From NCBI GenBank assembly GCA_947396885.1, contig OX377201.1:28993923-29057922 (forward strand): DNA of 64,000 bases, read 5' to 3'. The DNA comes from Heligmosomoides polygyrus polygyrus (lineage: Eukaryota; Nematoda; Chromadorea; Rhabditida; Heligmosomidae). A program made the position numbers and the translations under genes. The notes beneath the pieces are model-generated. The model was given only the letters and a program-made list of their open reading frames with translations. It was not told the DNA's origin and did no database searches. Shown piece after piece: positions 1 to 12,900 of this stretch; within the stretch, counting starts at the first letter, position 1, and the number at the start of each line of letters is the position of its first letter.

Positions 1-768
1 TAGCATCTAGTAGAGGTACGGTCCATAAATTATAAAAGAGTAAAGTCATATAAGTGTGATAGCACCTTTAACTGCAAAAGTATGGAAAACAAAGAATTAG
101 TTTGGTTTTTGTTTCGCATTGTCCCTTGGACTAAAGCCAAACAGACAGAGCATCCTCCCCCCCCCCCATAAGTAAGGGAGGGGAAGAAAGAAATGCTAGC
201 CACCATAAGCTCACTACAATCAACTGGTATTGCAATAAAAATTCTCTATTGTGACTTCTGCTCATGACACATTGTTCTGAATTTTACGCGATTAATCCAC
301 TTGAATCGGATTTGATCCTATAGTAGCTATAATCTTGTTCCTGATGTTGCTTTCGATAGTGTAGCTTACCCTTGAGCGTAAAAAAAATAATTAAAATCAA
401 ATGAAGGTTTAAGGCACTTTTATTTAACAACGGTAGTATTCAATTTTAAAAAGTGCTGAAAAACAGAAGGTGTAAATAAAAGTGGCGTATACAATAGAGC
501 TCGCATTAATTTAATAAAAACGCGGTACTTGCCGGAATGTTGCCCGTGGGCGTGCAAGGGATGCTTTGACTCGGTTCCGTGCTCTTTCCGAGAACACAGG
601 AAACGAAGACAAACTAAGAGAAGAAGTCAGGATGAGGCGGATTGGTAATCCGTCAAATGAAGTCCTGGAGTTAGTTGCACGCGCACGTGGAATATCCCTC
701 TCATTGTAAGTGCTCGAAACTGTAAGGCTGCTCCAGGCAACGCATTGCATCGAGCTTGTAGAGCTCAC
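1..768. other. Left-edge stretch, no gene recognised
   Basis: I find no recognisable exon here. The next exon of the UNC-93-like gene must lie in this stretch or beyond the left edge, but no hydrophobic open segment with splice sites stands out. A plus-strand open frame at about 520-705 encodes a basic, Arg-rich peptide without a start codon and matches nothing I know. There is a C tract near 155-167. Confidence 0.4.
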
Positions 769-940
769 CTCGGATGAAACAGGTAGGAAGCTCCGGTGTT
801 GGGAGTCATGGTTGACATCGAAGGTATGGTGAGAACGAAGAACGTCATATCGACAATGGAGAAGGCTACATGAACAAGCATCAGCACTTGTAACTTTCTC
901 TCACCAACTCGCTTTATAAGAGGCTCAAGAAGGAGACCAC
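769..940 (-). CDS. UNC-93-like gene exon 7 (last exon in window)
   Basis: CTTTTCAG acceptor; CCGAG|GTGAGC donor, so the gene goes on past this exon. It encodes GGLLLEPLIKRVGERKLQ and one hydrophobic segment (VHVAFSIVDMTFFVLTI), then a polar loop. In family members the Gly-rich turn with basic residues lies between two membrane helices. Confidence 0.8.
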
Positions 941-3900
941 CTGAAAAGAGACGTGTAATCCAATCCTCACAAAAAAAATCCAATTCTTGCCATTCGATTT
1001 CTAACCTTTTTTGACCCTCCTAAGACAAGCCTTTTGGGTGCAAAACTTAATAACATACCCGTGATTTCTTACAGATCTGTTAGGATGAACGATTAATATA
1101 GCGCAGTTTTTCTCATGAGAGTTGGGATCTCGTAAAGAATTTACAGAGTTTGAATGAGCTGTTTGAGACTTATCGCAGTGGAAGTTGTCATCGTAATAGC
1201 AGGAAGAAAACACATGATCGGCCACAATGACGGAATTCCTATTGAAATTTCAGAGGTTTTCAGTATTCCTTTAAATATGCTAAATATGAAGCGGTCGGGA
1301 AAGGAGAGAAATAACATACCTGTAATCTCGGCTACACCTACAGAGGTGGCGTAGAAAGCGATCAGGTACTGATCGTTGGCAAGGGAAGAGGTGAACGACA
1401 GAGCAGTTGGATAGATTCCAAGAATAAACGACACGTATATACCCATGTAGGCGCACGTTATATACACAAGCACCACATTTCTGTTCGACGTAGCCTTCAG
1501 AAGATTTTCTGAACGAAATCACATCGATTTTAGGAATCAGGACATTGAATGGTTCACAGTATTAGAATCCGGTGCAAGTAATCCTATTGCACATTCTGAC
1601 CTGTGCATGTTTTCGCTGCTGCGAGAAAAAGGGGAGAACTGTTTTGATATTTTCCGGAGATGGGTGTCATACCTTGGAGTGTGATTTGTAAACGCGTGGC
1701 TCACACTGCCACGAGGCGATGAAAGAAGCCGTCCTAGCCTTCATCTATCTTATCCGCCTAGTACAAGAGCATATAAACAGTTTGACAACGCCATGCCGAG
1801 GTTTATCGAATGTCGAACATGGGCAGTTCTTCACGATGATGTGGTCGATTTCGCTGTGGAACTGGCTACCGCGGAATTCCCAGGTCCATCGTGGGGCGGG
1901 AGGCTTTAGGAACTGTGAGTTTCCATGGCTGGTCTTGGTCGACATGATAAAATCAGACAGCATTTCGCCCTGCTCGTTCCACTCCAAACCGTGGGTTCCG
2001 ATGTAGTGCTCTTCCGGCGACCTTCCTGGCCCGATCTTGGCGTTGAAGTCGCCGACAATCACTTTGTAGAAGGTGTGGTCTTCCTTATAGAACTTCTCTA
2101 GCTCCACGTAGAAGGCTTCGACCTCTTCGTCGTCGTAGTCGGGTGTTGGGGCCTACGCGACGAACACAGTCAAAGCCGGCACGGAGCCACATCGCTTCAG
2201 TCGCAGACGTCCGATTCGGGCTGTCAGAGACTCGTAAGAATCGATGTTCATGGCCAAGTGCATGTTGACGGGGACACCAGCGCCGCCTGCTTCTCATCTG
2301 TCGCCTGTTCAGTTGCTCAAAAACAGTTCTTCTCCGGAGTCACAGGTGGCGTGTAGGGGTGCCTTCTTGTATCGGACAGTCCGATAACGTCATACTTCTT
2401 CTTCTTATTAAAATCGTGAAAAAAATCTATAAGTACCAATGCTATGAGTGGGTAAAACTCCTTTTTAAGAGATCTGCAGCTGGCATATACAAATAGGGTT
2501 TACGTGTAGGTGATGCATCCGATCAGTTACAAATTTTACACGTCAGTTATTTCCTTATGGCTGGAATTAAAACACTTCAAGGAATAGTTGAACCGTGTCC
2601 TTGAAAAACACCTCTACGCAGCTTGACTTACTCAAATAAGCCTTGAATTCAGGAAAAGTTTCTCGTGAATTCTGAGCGATACTGTCCTTCTGCTGTTTAC
2701 TTGGCATAAGTGCGAAAATGATTCCCGCAAGTACCGTAACAGCTAACAGCATTCCGTAGAGAGCCTGAAAATAGAAGGATTAGCAGGGTCTAGCAACAAA
2801 AAGTATTACCAGGTATCTGACATGTTGTTTGGGGGACCGTATAGTAATGTTCTTCAAAAAGTCTCACAGCCCCGAGATTGGCTGGCCTTTAGGAATTGTA
2901 GACCCCATCGTCTGTGGTGAGTCGCTTAAGGTAGACTTGTTCGGTTATGAATTTCAGTGATAAGCGTTAGAAAAGGGGCTAACGTTCACAGCTGAGTAGA
3001 TTCCGAGGAATAGTAATAGAAAAGGGAGAGATGCCGACCGACGCGTGCACCCGATACTACATAGGTTCCAGGTTCGGATACCCCGCCCAGGCCAACCAAG
3101 CCTTCCATTTCTCCGGAGTCGGCGAGTAGTTACCAGACTGTCTGGGAAGGATAACGCCGCTGACTTGTTTATCGGCTAGCCACCGCAAGTTCTTGTTTGG
3201 CCAAATACGCGTTCAAAGAGCTCCGCGACATAGGTAAAAGTACGCAGCAGAGCTGTGACGAAGATACGTAACTCTGGAACCCCTAGTAGCGGTCGACTGC
3301 TGGTAAGCTTGCGCAGAGATGAAAATGCAACTAGTTGTTATATGAAATTAACCGATAAGAATAAAGGTTGACCTTAATCAATTCCTTTTGGAATGCTCCA
3401 CGCATTCTACTTCTGCAGCATACCGTGAAGAGAATTTGGATGCGTATTTGGCTTATAAAAAGACTTACAGTGGCGAGGCGATGGACAAGTCAGTGTTCTA
3501 CCCCCCCCCCCGCCCCAGACAAGTTTGATCCCATGTCACCGACCGCGGAAAGATAAAAGGATTGGTTGGCCCTAAGCGGGGAATCAGAAGCAAGAGCTTA
3601 GAATTAGCTTCACGCGCCATCCGGCTTCTCCACTGACTGCGCTTCACGCTCCCGATTTCTTGAATATGAGCCTCACAAGCTGGCACAGAGCTTTTTTAAA
3701 AGCTAATGGTGTGCATATGCTTATAGTCCTTTTATCCTTATAGTACGCACGCACTGTATAACAACTTTATAAAGTCAGCTAAAGGCCAAAGGAAATTACC
3801 TGAATTTGTCTATCCGAAAAATCTCGATAATGGTGGTGCGAGTTGCTTTTCTGTGGTACCAGATAAAAGACGGCAAATAGCACTATGCCGCCGAAGAACA

Positions 3901-6900
3901 TGCTGTAAACTCAGACACCATTTGTGCATGTTGTGGAAAGCATAAATTGGTAGAGTCAAAGAAATAAACTGATAGAATTGCCGAAACATTAAAATAAGAA
4001 ATAGAAACAGGCTTCATAAGAGAGAAGTTAAAGATCTGAAATAAATAAATATATATAGTTTAAGGAAAAACTACGTAGAGTTAGGTCTTTATAGGACACA
4101 CTGTGCGGTCACCGCATGTGCGTGCACTTTTTGATTTATACGCTACTAACTAGCCGTCCTACGTGCCGGAAAATGTACGCCTGGCGCAGCTTATGCATTG
4201 TGGAGTATGCCGCTTATAGGGAATCTTGCGCCACTTTCTGGCCTCTGAAGACGACTTCTTCTCCTGAGCGTCTAGTCCCGCAGTCGCAGGGTCCGCTGTT
4301 CTTGTGATCCGTCCCCATCTCATCCTATCAAGGGCGTCGTCTGGCGCGGCGCCGATTTCGGCGAGATCTTTCTTAATGATGTCCTTCCACCTTTTCCTTG
4401 GGGCTCCTCTCGGACGTTTTTCGGGTGCCTCGAAATTTAGGGCCAACTTCGTGGGATGATCCTCTAGTCTTCTGAGGATGTGTCCGTACCACCTTAGGCG
4501 CTGCTCCCTCATCTTCAGCTGGAACGGAGCTGTCTTCACCATGCTCTAACACCCTCGTTTCGCACTCTGTCCCGACGGGTCCATCCATATGCCCATCTGA
4601 GTATCCTCATTTCAGCAGCGGGCAGTCGCCGCCTCTACCTTGGGCCCAGCACTCACAGCCGTAGTGGGGGGCCGGCCTCACTACTGTTCCATATAGCTTG
4701 CCTTTGACTGTCCTGGAGCACCTACGGGCGCAGAGGAATCCTGTGCACTCCCTCCATTTGACCCATGCTGTACTTATCCGTCCCTTAACCGCCTGGTCCA
4801 CGCTTCCTTCCTCGGATAGATCGCTTCCGAGGTAGCGGAATTCTTCTTCTTCTAATTCTTCTTCTTCTTCTTCTTCTTCTTCTTCTTCTTCTTCTTCTTC
4901 AGCGTTTGTCCCGCTTCGTGGCGGGTTCCGCTATTCTGGTGTCATGACGCCACCTTTCCTGACCCAGCGCTAGATCAGGGTGGACACCAGCTACTTTCAA
5001 GTCCATATGTAACGTGTCGGACCAGCGCTGCTTCGGACGCCCTCTAGGCTGCTTTCCAATTACCTCGAAGTTAAGGCCTTTCCTGCGTACGCTGTCTTCC
5101 TTTCCACGCAGAACGTGCCCGTACCATCGTAAGTGAGCTACGCGCATCTTGTCGGCTATCGGCGCGACACCGAACTTCAGCCGAATAGCATCATTTCGAA
5201 TGCGGTCCATGCGGGTGACTCTAGCCGTCCAGCGCAGCATCTTCGTCTCCATGACGCTGAGGCGCGTTTCAACTTCCTTGGTCGCAGGCCAACACTCAGC
5301 GCCGTACATCGCTACTGGCCGCACGGCGGCTCTGTAAATCTTCGGCTTCAGGTGCTCTGGTATCTTCCCATCGCAGAGCACGCCAGTCAACGAGCGCCAG
5401 TTGGACCAAGCTGCACTCACGCGTGAGTTCACTTCAGTCATCGTATTGCCATCGGATGCTACTGCTGATCCCTAAAAACCGAAATGCGTGGGAGCTGGAT
5501 GCCATTGACCTTGATGGAGCTGACTCAGTAAAGTCCGTCGTTAGATATTCGGCCTTCTTCGCGTTCAATCTGAGTCCAAACCGCTCCAAGCGATCACACC
5601 AAGCTTGCACCTCTCTCTCGATTTCATCTTTATTTTCGATAGCGAGCATTACGTCATCAGCCTAAAGCAACGTCCAAGGGACGGGGTTCTGAAGATCTCG
5701 TGTGATGGCATCCATGACGACAACAAAGAGGAGTGGGGAAAGCGCAGAACCCTGGTGTACCCCGACAGAGATGGGAAACTCTATCGAGGTTCCAGCTGCA
5801 GCTTGAACTCTACTCTTTGGACAAGAGTAGAGACTTCGCACCCACTCTATGAGCTCTTCAAGAACTGCATTATGTCGCAAGGCGTACCATATCACTTCAC
5901 ACGGCACGCGATCGAAGGCCTTCTCCAAGTCGAGAAAGGCGATATGCACTGGCCTCTGTTTCTCGCGATGCTTCTCTATCAGTAGGCGGACGGTGAGTAT
6001 GGCATCAATGATGCCACAGCCAGCCACGAAGCCGCACTGATTGCTGGAAAGCTGGACGATATCACGAATTCGTCCGTCGACAATTCGCTCAAAGATCTTT
6101 ATGCTGTGCGAAAGCAACGAATTGGACGATAGTTGGAGCAGTCTGCAGGACTGCCCTTCTTCTTCCAAATCGGAATCGTCGTGCTTGGCGCTAACACTCA
6201 GGCACCTTCTTCTCCGCCACAACCTGGTTAAAGAACTTCGCCAACCACTCAGCAGGGTACGAAAACGGCGACTTCCACAGTTCTGCTGCCACGTCGTCGG
6301 GCCCAGTCGCCTTGCCTGGCCTCATCTTCCTCAGAGCCGCTTCTGTCTCCTCCACGGTGATCTTGTGTACGAGAACGTGAACAGAAGCCACAGAAGGGAT
6401 GGCCGGGTGAGGAAATTCCATAGTGGAAACTTCCTCGAAGTAATCACGCCATCGCTTCAGGTCCTTTTTGCGGTCTGTCAGAAGATGGCCGCTCTCATCA
6501 TTGATGCCAAAAAACTTTTCAATATCCTCGGTTTGGCGATGGCGGCTCTTAGCAAGTCGGTATAGATACCGCTCACCATCGCGTGACTCGAGCTTCTCGT
6601 TGACATCTTCATAATGAGTGGCTTTTGCAACAGCCACGGCCTTCTTTGCAGCTTTCCTCGCTTCTTGGTATTTCCGCCAGTTATCGGCTGTCTTGTCGCT
6701 GAGAAACACGTGATAGAGCGACTTCTTCTCTCCAACTTTTGCTTTCACATCATCTGTCCACAGCCACGTCTGCTTTTCGACCTTGCGTCGTCTAGGCACC
6801 GTGATGCCGAGCTCCAACCTTGCAGCTTCACGTATCGCGTCGGCAGCCTTCCTCCAAGTTTCGTCGACATTGTGACTGTCGGTAACCGCACGTGATAAAT

Positions 6901-9900
6901 AACCACTGCGTCCTTCTCTCTCATTCGCCGCCACTTGATTATCGGTGCAGCGTATCGCTCGACCTGCTTCTACCTTGGAGGGACGATCTTTAGGGTGCAG
7001 ATCAGGGTCAGTGCTGTGGGCGACCGTCTCATACGGCGCGATCTTCGCATCTGTGACAAGACTTCGGTCGCGATCCTTCACAAGGACGAAATCATCTGAG
7101 ACTTGAAGCTCCCACTATATATGAGATGATGTGGGAGTCGCGTTTGCGAAATACGGTGTTCACTATGGTGAGGTTATGTGATTCCGCGTATTCAAGGATA
7201 AGCTCACCATCGGCATTACGCGACCCGTAGCCGAATCCACCATGACAGCTGTACCCGTCTTTCGTCGTGCCGACGTGCCCATTAAGGTCACCAGCGACTA
7301 TGATGAGATCTTTCGACGGCACCTCTGCTGTCTTCTCATCAAGCACGGTCAAAAACTCATCCTTGCCTTGATCGGAGCAGCTAGTCTGCGGGGCATAGCA
7401 GAGAAGAAGTGCAAGAGTCGCTCCTTAAAGGCGACAACGATCTTCGTCAATCGATCGTCAAAGCGTTCGACACTTACAATCGAGTCACGATATCGTTCGG
7501 AGACGATGACTCCAGCACCACTGTTTGTCCCGGGACTTCCACATAGTACGGTTTTGAAGCCTCGTCCTATGTCCCTTGACTTGCTGCAGGACCACCTCGT
7601 TTCGTGCACCGCACAGAAATCAACTCTTCTACGCTCCAGTGCTTCAACCAACTCGCACGAGCGGCCCGTCAACGTAGCCACATTCAGCGTTGCCTCGCGG
7701 GTCCTGGTCACATACGGGACTTTCGGACTAGCTCAGTTGTCCCCCCCCCCCCGATGTCGACCTCGCATCAGGGACTCTCGCATACTTCTCACACTCGCCG
7801 GGCTCTGCGAGTGCGCGTCGGCTCCCGCGGACGCCGTAGCACTATCTCCATACTCATGTAACGTCATCAACCATGTGATGTGAGATGGGTCTTCGTAGGC
7901 GGGCCTGTCACGAGGGCCTGTCGTCTGCAGTCGAGTGTCCGTGCTTTGCTTAGTTTACAGAGAGAGCAGTTTCTAGTGGCACCATGTGGAGGAACGGACA
8001 TCGCCACCTCCGAGGTAGCGGAATTGTTCCACATTTTCGATCACCTCCCCTTGGCAGTCTAGGATCGGTTCGGTGCACTGCTCAGAGTTGATGAACTTTG
8101 TTTTCCTCACGTTCAGCCGCAGGCCGTTGCCTGCGAGGGCTCCCTGCAACAACTGCACCTTCTCCTCCCACCTTTCTCGGCTGTAGGCTACTAGGACGAT
8201 ATCGTCAGCGTAGAGGATGGTCCTGAGAAGGCCTTCCTCAAGGTGGTTCACTATGCAATCAAGCGTCAGCGCGAAGAGAAACGGACTCAGAGCCGACCCT
8301 TGATGCACCCCTACTGTGATATCCATCTTCTTTGTCATCCCCTGTAGAGCTCGTACCGCCGCTTTAGAGTCTTCGTGCCTTCCTTTATTACCGAGATTAG
8401 ACGTTCCGGGACACACCTGCCTCGATGGGAGTTCCAGAGCACGGCTCGGGGTAGCCTGTCTTAGGCTTTGTCCAAGTCCAGGAATGCCAGGTAGCAAGGC
8501 CTTCGTTTTTCCCGATACTTCTCCATCACCTGGCGAACGATAAAGATCGCGTCTGTGGTGGATGTCTCAGGAATGAAGACCCACTGCTCCTGGTAGATGG
8601 CGACCATCCCCCTCAGCCTTGAGTCGACCAGCCGTTCGTGACCTTCATCGTGTGTGAGATCAGTTTGATCCCGAGGTAATTTGAGCACTCTGACGCGTCC
8701 ACTTTTGCTTGAAGATGGAGACTATGATGCTGTCCCTCCAGTCATCCGGCATCCTTCCCTCTATCGTGACTCTGTTGAAGAACTGTGTCAGGGCCTCTAA
8801 AGACGACGATTCAACCAAAACGCAATCCATATTAAGCCCACCTAAAAACCTCATGTCGGCACATGATTATCAAAAACACGAACAGCCGATCATGCAGTGT
8901 TTCAAGAGGAAGAAGATTGCAGAATTCAGAATGTTCGTTGATGTTGATTGACATTTTTTATAAAATCATGCAATTCGGAATTCTCTCAAACTTTAAACAA
9001 ATCTGCAATAGAATATGACATGCTCTTGTTAGCATTACTGCTTAAAGTTTCCTCTTCATCTTCATCGTCTGGGCCGCTTTGAAGCAAGGTCCGCTTTTCT
9101 GGTGCCATGACGCCAGCCTTCCAGATACCGCGTTAAATCAAGGTGAACACGGATAACCTTCAAGTCCATATGTCACGTATCAGACCTGCGCTTTTCAATT
9201 ATCTCGAACTTAAGGCGTATCTTGCGGACGCTGTCTTTTTTCCACGCAGAACGCATCTTGTCAGCTATACCAATGATAGTGTAAATGCTGCTTACATGAA
9301 GCATCGAAGTGAGGATATGTGTGCTTCTTAAAAATGTTTTTGTTGAATTGTTTTGTTATCGATCAAATAAAAATCGCCTCTCTACGGCAAGGTTCTTCCC
9401 CTATAGAGATAACTATGTGAATCAATCTAGAAAAAAATCAGAACACCTGAAAATTCAGTTGGCTGTAACACAGGGTGGTTTGCCGTGCTCAGGGGTCCAC
9501 ATGAGACCTTGAATAAATAAAAGGCAATAAAATTACATATTTCTGTTAGGGAGGTATCAGAGACTACGAGGTCTTGCAAGAAGGAAGCAGTTTAGAGCCG
9601 ACTTGCTGCGCTGCATAAACGCTCCAGCACTAATGGGCGTCACACCAAGTGCGAGACGGCCGAGTAGGCGAACCGAGCGACGGCAGTTGGACATGGGCCA
9701 GCAGAGGTTGAGTGCTCTGCTCAGAAATGTAAAAATATCGGCTTCTCTAGATCTGAACAGTTTTATACCAGTGGAAACTCTCAACGAGCTCAGAAACGCT
9801 GCTTAAGTCATCTTTCAATGTGAGGGAAAACGGCCGCAGAAACTATGGAAAACCATCTAAACGACAAGTTTCCATTGAAAGTTAACATCTCATAAAAATG

Positions 9901-12900
9901 TTCTGGAAAGGACTGCTCGACCTTCTGATGTTATGTCAAAACCAAGTAAGCGTACAGTGTACGAAAACAATTTTGTCCCTTTAACTGCTCTTATTATAGA
10001 CCTACACGACTATCAACTACAGAAAAAATGGCACAGCAGCAGACTCATTCCGTGCATATGGTGGTTTACGGCTGAAGATTCTGGACATTTCGTTGAGTTG
10101 TAAGAATAGTTTTCACATTTTTTAAAGACTATCTTCTGCTCTATATGATTTTTTAGTACATATAGGATCCAGTAGCAGAAGCTGCATGGCAGAAGGTGAA
10201 TCGCCAACGTCGACTAAATCGTGTTTTCGAACAAACCGCAAGATACAAACAGTTGACTAAATTTAGATCTGCTTGCTGTCAACGTGATCACAGTAATGTG
10301 CTGCAACCAACTGTGCTAAGCAAAAAAGAAATTCCAAAGTTTTATGAAAATGCTCTGCAGCTAAGTGAGTTTTCATAAAAGTTCAGTTTAAAGGGTATCG
10401 GCAAATTCGTCGTTGAGAGGGAAATGTTTGGCTGTAATTTAGGTTTCGTTCTAGTAAATATCAAGGAAGTTATGGAGCTACGACGGTTTGCGACAGAAAA
10501 ATCTGTCGCAAAGCGTCGATTGTTCACGAATTAGGAGCGGTATTGTAGAGTTAACGGATGAGCAGAATATACTGTGCACTGTGGAGCAGACTTTCTATCA
10601 TGGAGTGAGAACTGTAGACATTGTTCATTTTCTGCTGTTTTGTCTAACCGTCATGTATTCGCAAGGTACTGACGATGAGTGACTCAGAGAGGCGAAAGCT
10701 TATATTAATGCGCTTTAACGAAATGACCAATTAACCTCACTAACCTCATTCATACAAGGTAAAGACTGCACATAAACAAACGATAAAACTATTAGGCTGG
10801 CAACTTAATTCGTGGACTCTCAAGCAGCTTCAACAAAAGTGTTTACTAACAAATAACAAATAAAAAATGTCAATCAAGGTAGGATCCCTTGGAACGCAGG
10901 ACTGCTTCTCACTTATCAGCTAAGTGGTCCATCCTACAGCTGTGGAATTCTTCTGTTTTTAAGGCCACGAATACTTGGAGGTGCATTTTGACCTGGTCCA
11001 CATTAATAAATCGTCTTCCGATCAAGAAGTGCTGCAGGGAGCTAAAAAGGTAGCAGTCACTCGGCGCACACACCCTGTGCTGCAAGGTGGTTGCGTTTGA
11101 TACTCCCAGCCAAAGTCTTCTTTTTTTGAAGCGTCCAATTCGCGACGTCTGATCTGGCGTTGTCTTGCTGAAAGATAATTCCGTTTCTGAAAGGCTGTCT
11201 GAATCGATTCTAGCAAACTTCAGCCTGCGCACTGCCATTCTGAGAAGAATGCCAGTGCTGGAACCGCTCTTCATGATCTCACCGAAGTTAACACCGTCCT
11301 GACACCACCAAACGGAGAGCTCCTCGCTAGCCGGACACTTCAAAAAATCGGAGCCCTTGCCTAGGGGTGTCTAACTCATTCACCTTAAAGCCCAGGTTAT
11401 CCACCGAGTGATTACCATCTCTTCTTGGTTGGAGGGCGATTTATTAATGTGGACAAGGTCAAAATGCACCTCAATGGATTCTTTGCCTTAAAAGCACAAA
11501 ATTCTACAGCCCTGGGATAGACCAGCTACGTGATAAACGGGAAGCACTTCTACGTTCCATGGGATCTTATTTTGATTAAAGATTGTCATTTGTTACTTGT
11601 TAATAATTACCCTTGTTGAAGATTCGTGAGAGTCCACAAACTTAGTTGCCGGCCTAATATGTGGAAGAACAACGATAGTTAAGATATCTACGATTCACTG
11701 TAACGCTTCTCAAACGCTTTGGGCAGATAATGGTTTCATACCTGCTGTGGCCGACGGACGTCTCTATAATCGTGTTTACCTCAATAGTTCTTCTCGATGA
11801 GTGTTCCGATATGTAGGCTCCCTCACCTTGATTGTAAACTGAAGTAAACGAGACAATACTAATACTACTACTAGTGCCAAATATACAGAACTCAGTGACA
11901 CATGAACAACACTTCAGCAGGCGAAATTCTAGGCCCAGGTTTCCGAAGAATTCGGAAGATATGGCTTAACTCACATGCGTATGCGAAGGCAGTGAATAGC
12001 AACGATGCATAGTACTGATAGCTGTGGATGTGGAAGAATCCAATGTAGTATATCGAGAAAAATAAGGCGCTCATAAACAGCATCAATTTCGTACTCAAAT
12101 AGTAGTGTATCCTTGGTGCTAGTAGACATGCGATGGTGAATATTGACTGGTGAATTGCTTGCCTGAAATTGAGGTGTCTGTAGCACTTCTAGGTTCGTAC
12201 TTTCGAAAGCAGAGGACTTTCGCAATGAATGCGCTTCGCTGAAACCATCTGTTGAGCTCACAAATACGCAGAAATTCATAAAAAGTTCTTCTTACCTTTA
12301 TGTCGGCTGATTTTGATATACATTTATTGATTTACATTTTACATATATTTTGATACTAACACCCGAGGTTAAACAAAAAGTTCCCGCCATTTTAGTGCTT
12401 CAAATATTCGCGCCTTTACTTTAAATATTTCAGGACATTGACAAATTTGTTTTGGCATGTTAAACTGTTAGTGTATTGTTCTTGTTGTAGCCGTTAACCA
12501 AGACTGTTACGATCTTCTTTATTCGGCTTACGTTTCGGCGAGTTTCGCCTTCTTCAGAACCTGGAATAGCCGATAGCATCTACAAGACTACCAGCCCAAA
12601 CATCATTTCACCAGCGTCCGTCGCCGGCTTCGCCGGCGCCGTACGCTGGACGTGCGGGCCACGCCAGGCTTGCCGGCTTTGGGTGTGGTGGGCCACGCTG
12701 GGAACGTAGCCTAAACCTAGCTAGGGATGATTCCTCACCCAACGCCGGTCGCCGGCTTCGCCGGCGCCGTACGCTGGGTAAGGAAGCACCCCTAACGTCG
12801 AAGTCGTACATGTTTAAACGAACGCCTACTACAGATCGAATGATGTCTTGCTGAATATCAGTAACATCCCAGTGCAGCACTCAGGAAAATGTCCGCAGCG

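Noticed and set aside
4840..4905. Independent microsatellite (TTC)n
   Set aside because: It is the 3' tail of the minus-strand RTE copy A, next to its target duplication.
5133..7883. Plus-strand open frames up to 213 codons across the RTE copy
   Set aside because: They are antisense shadows of the minus-strand RTE coding region.
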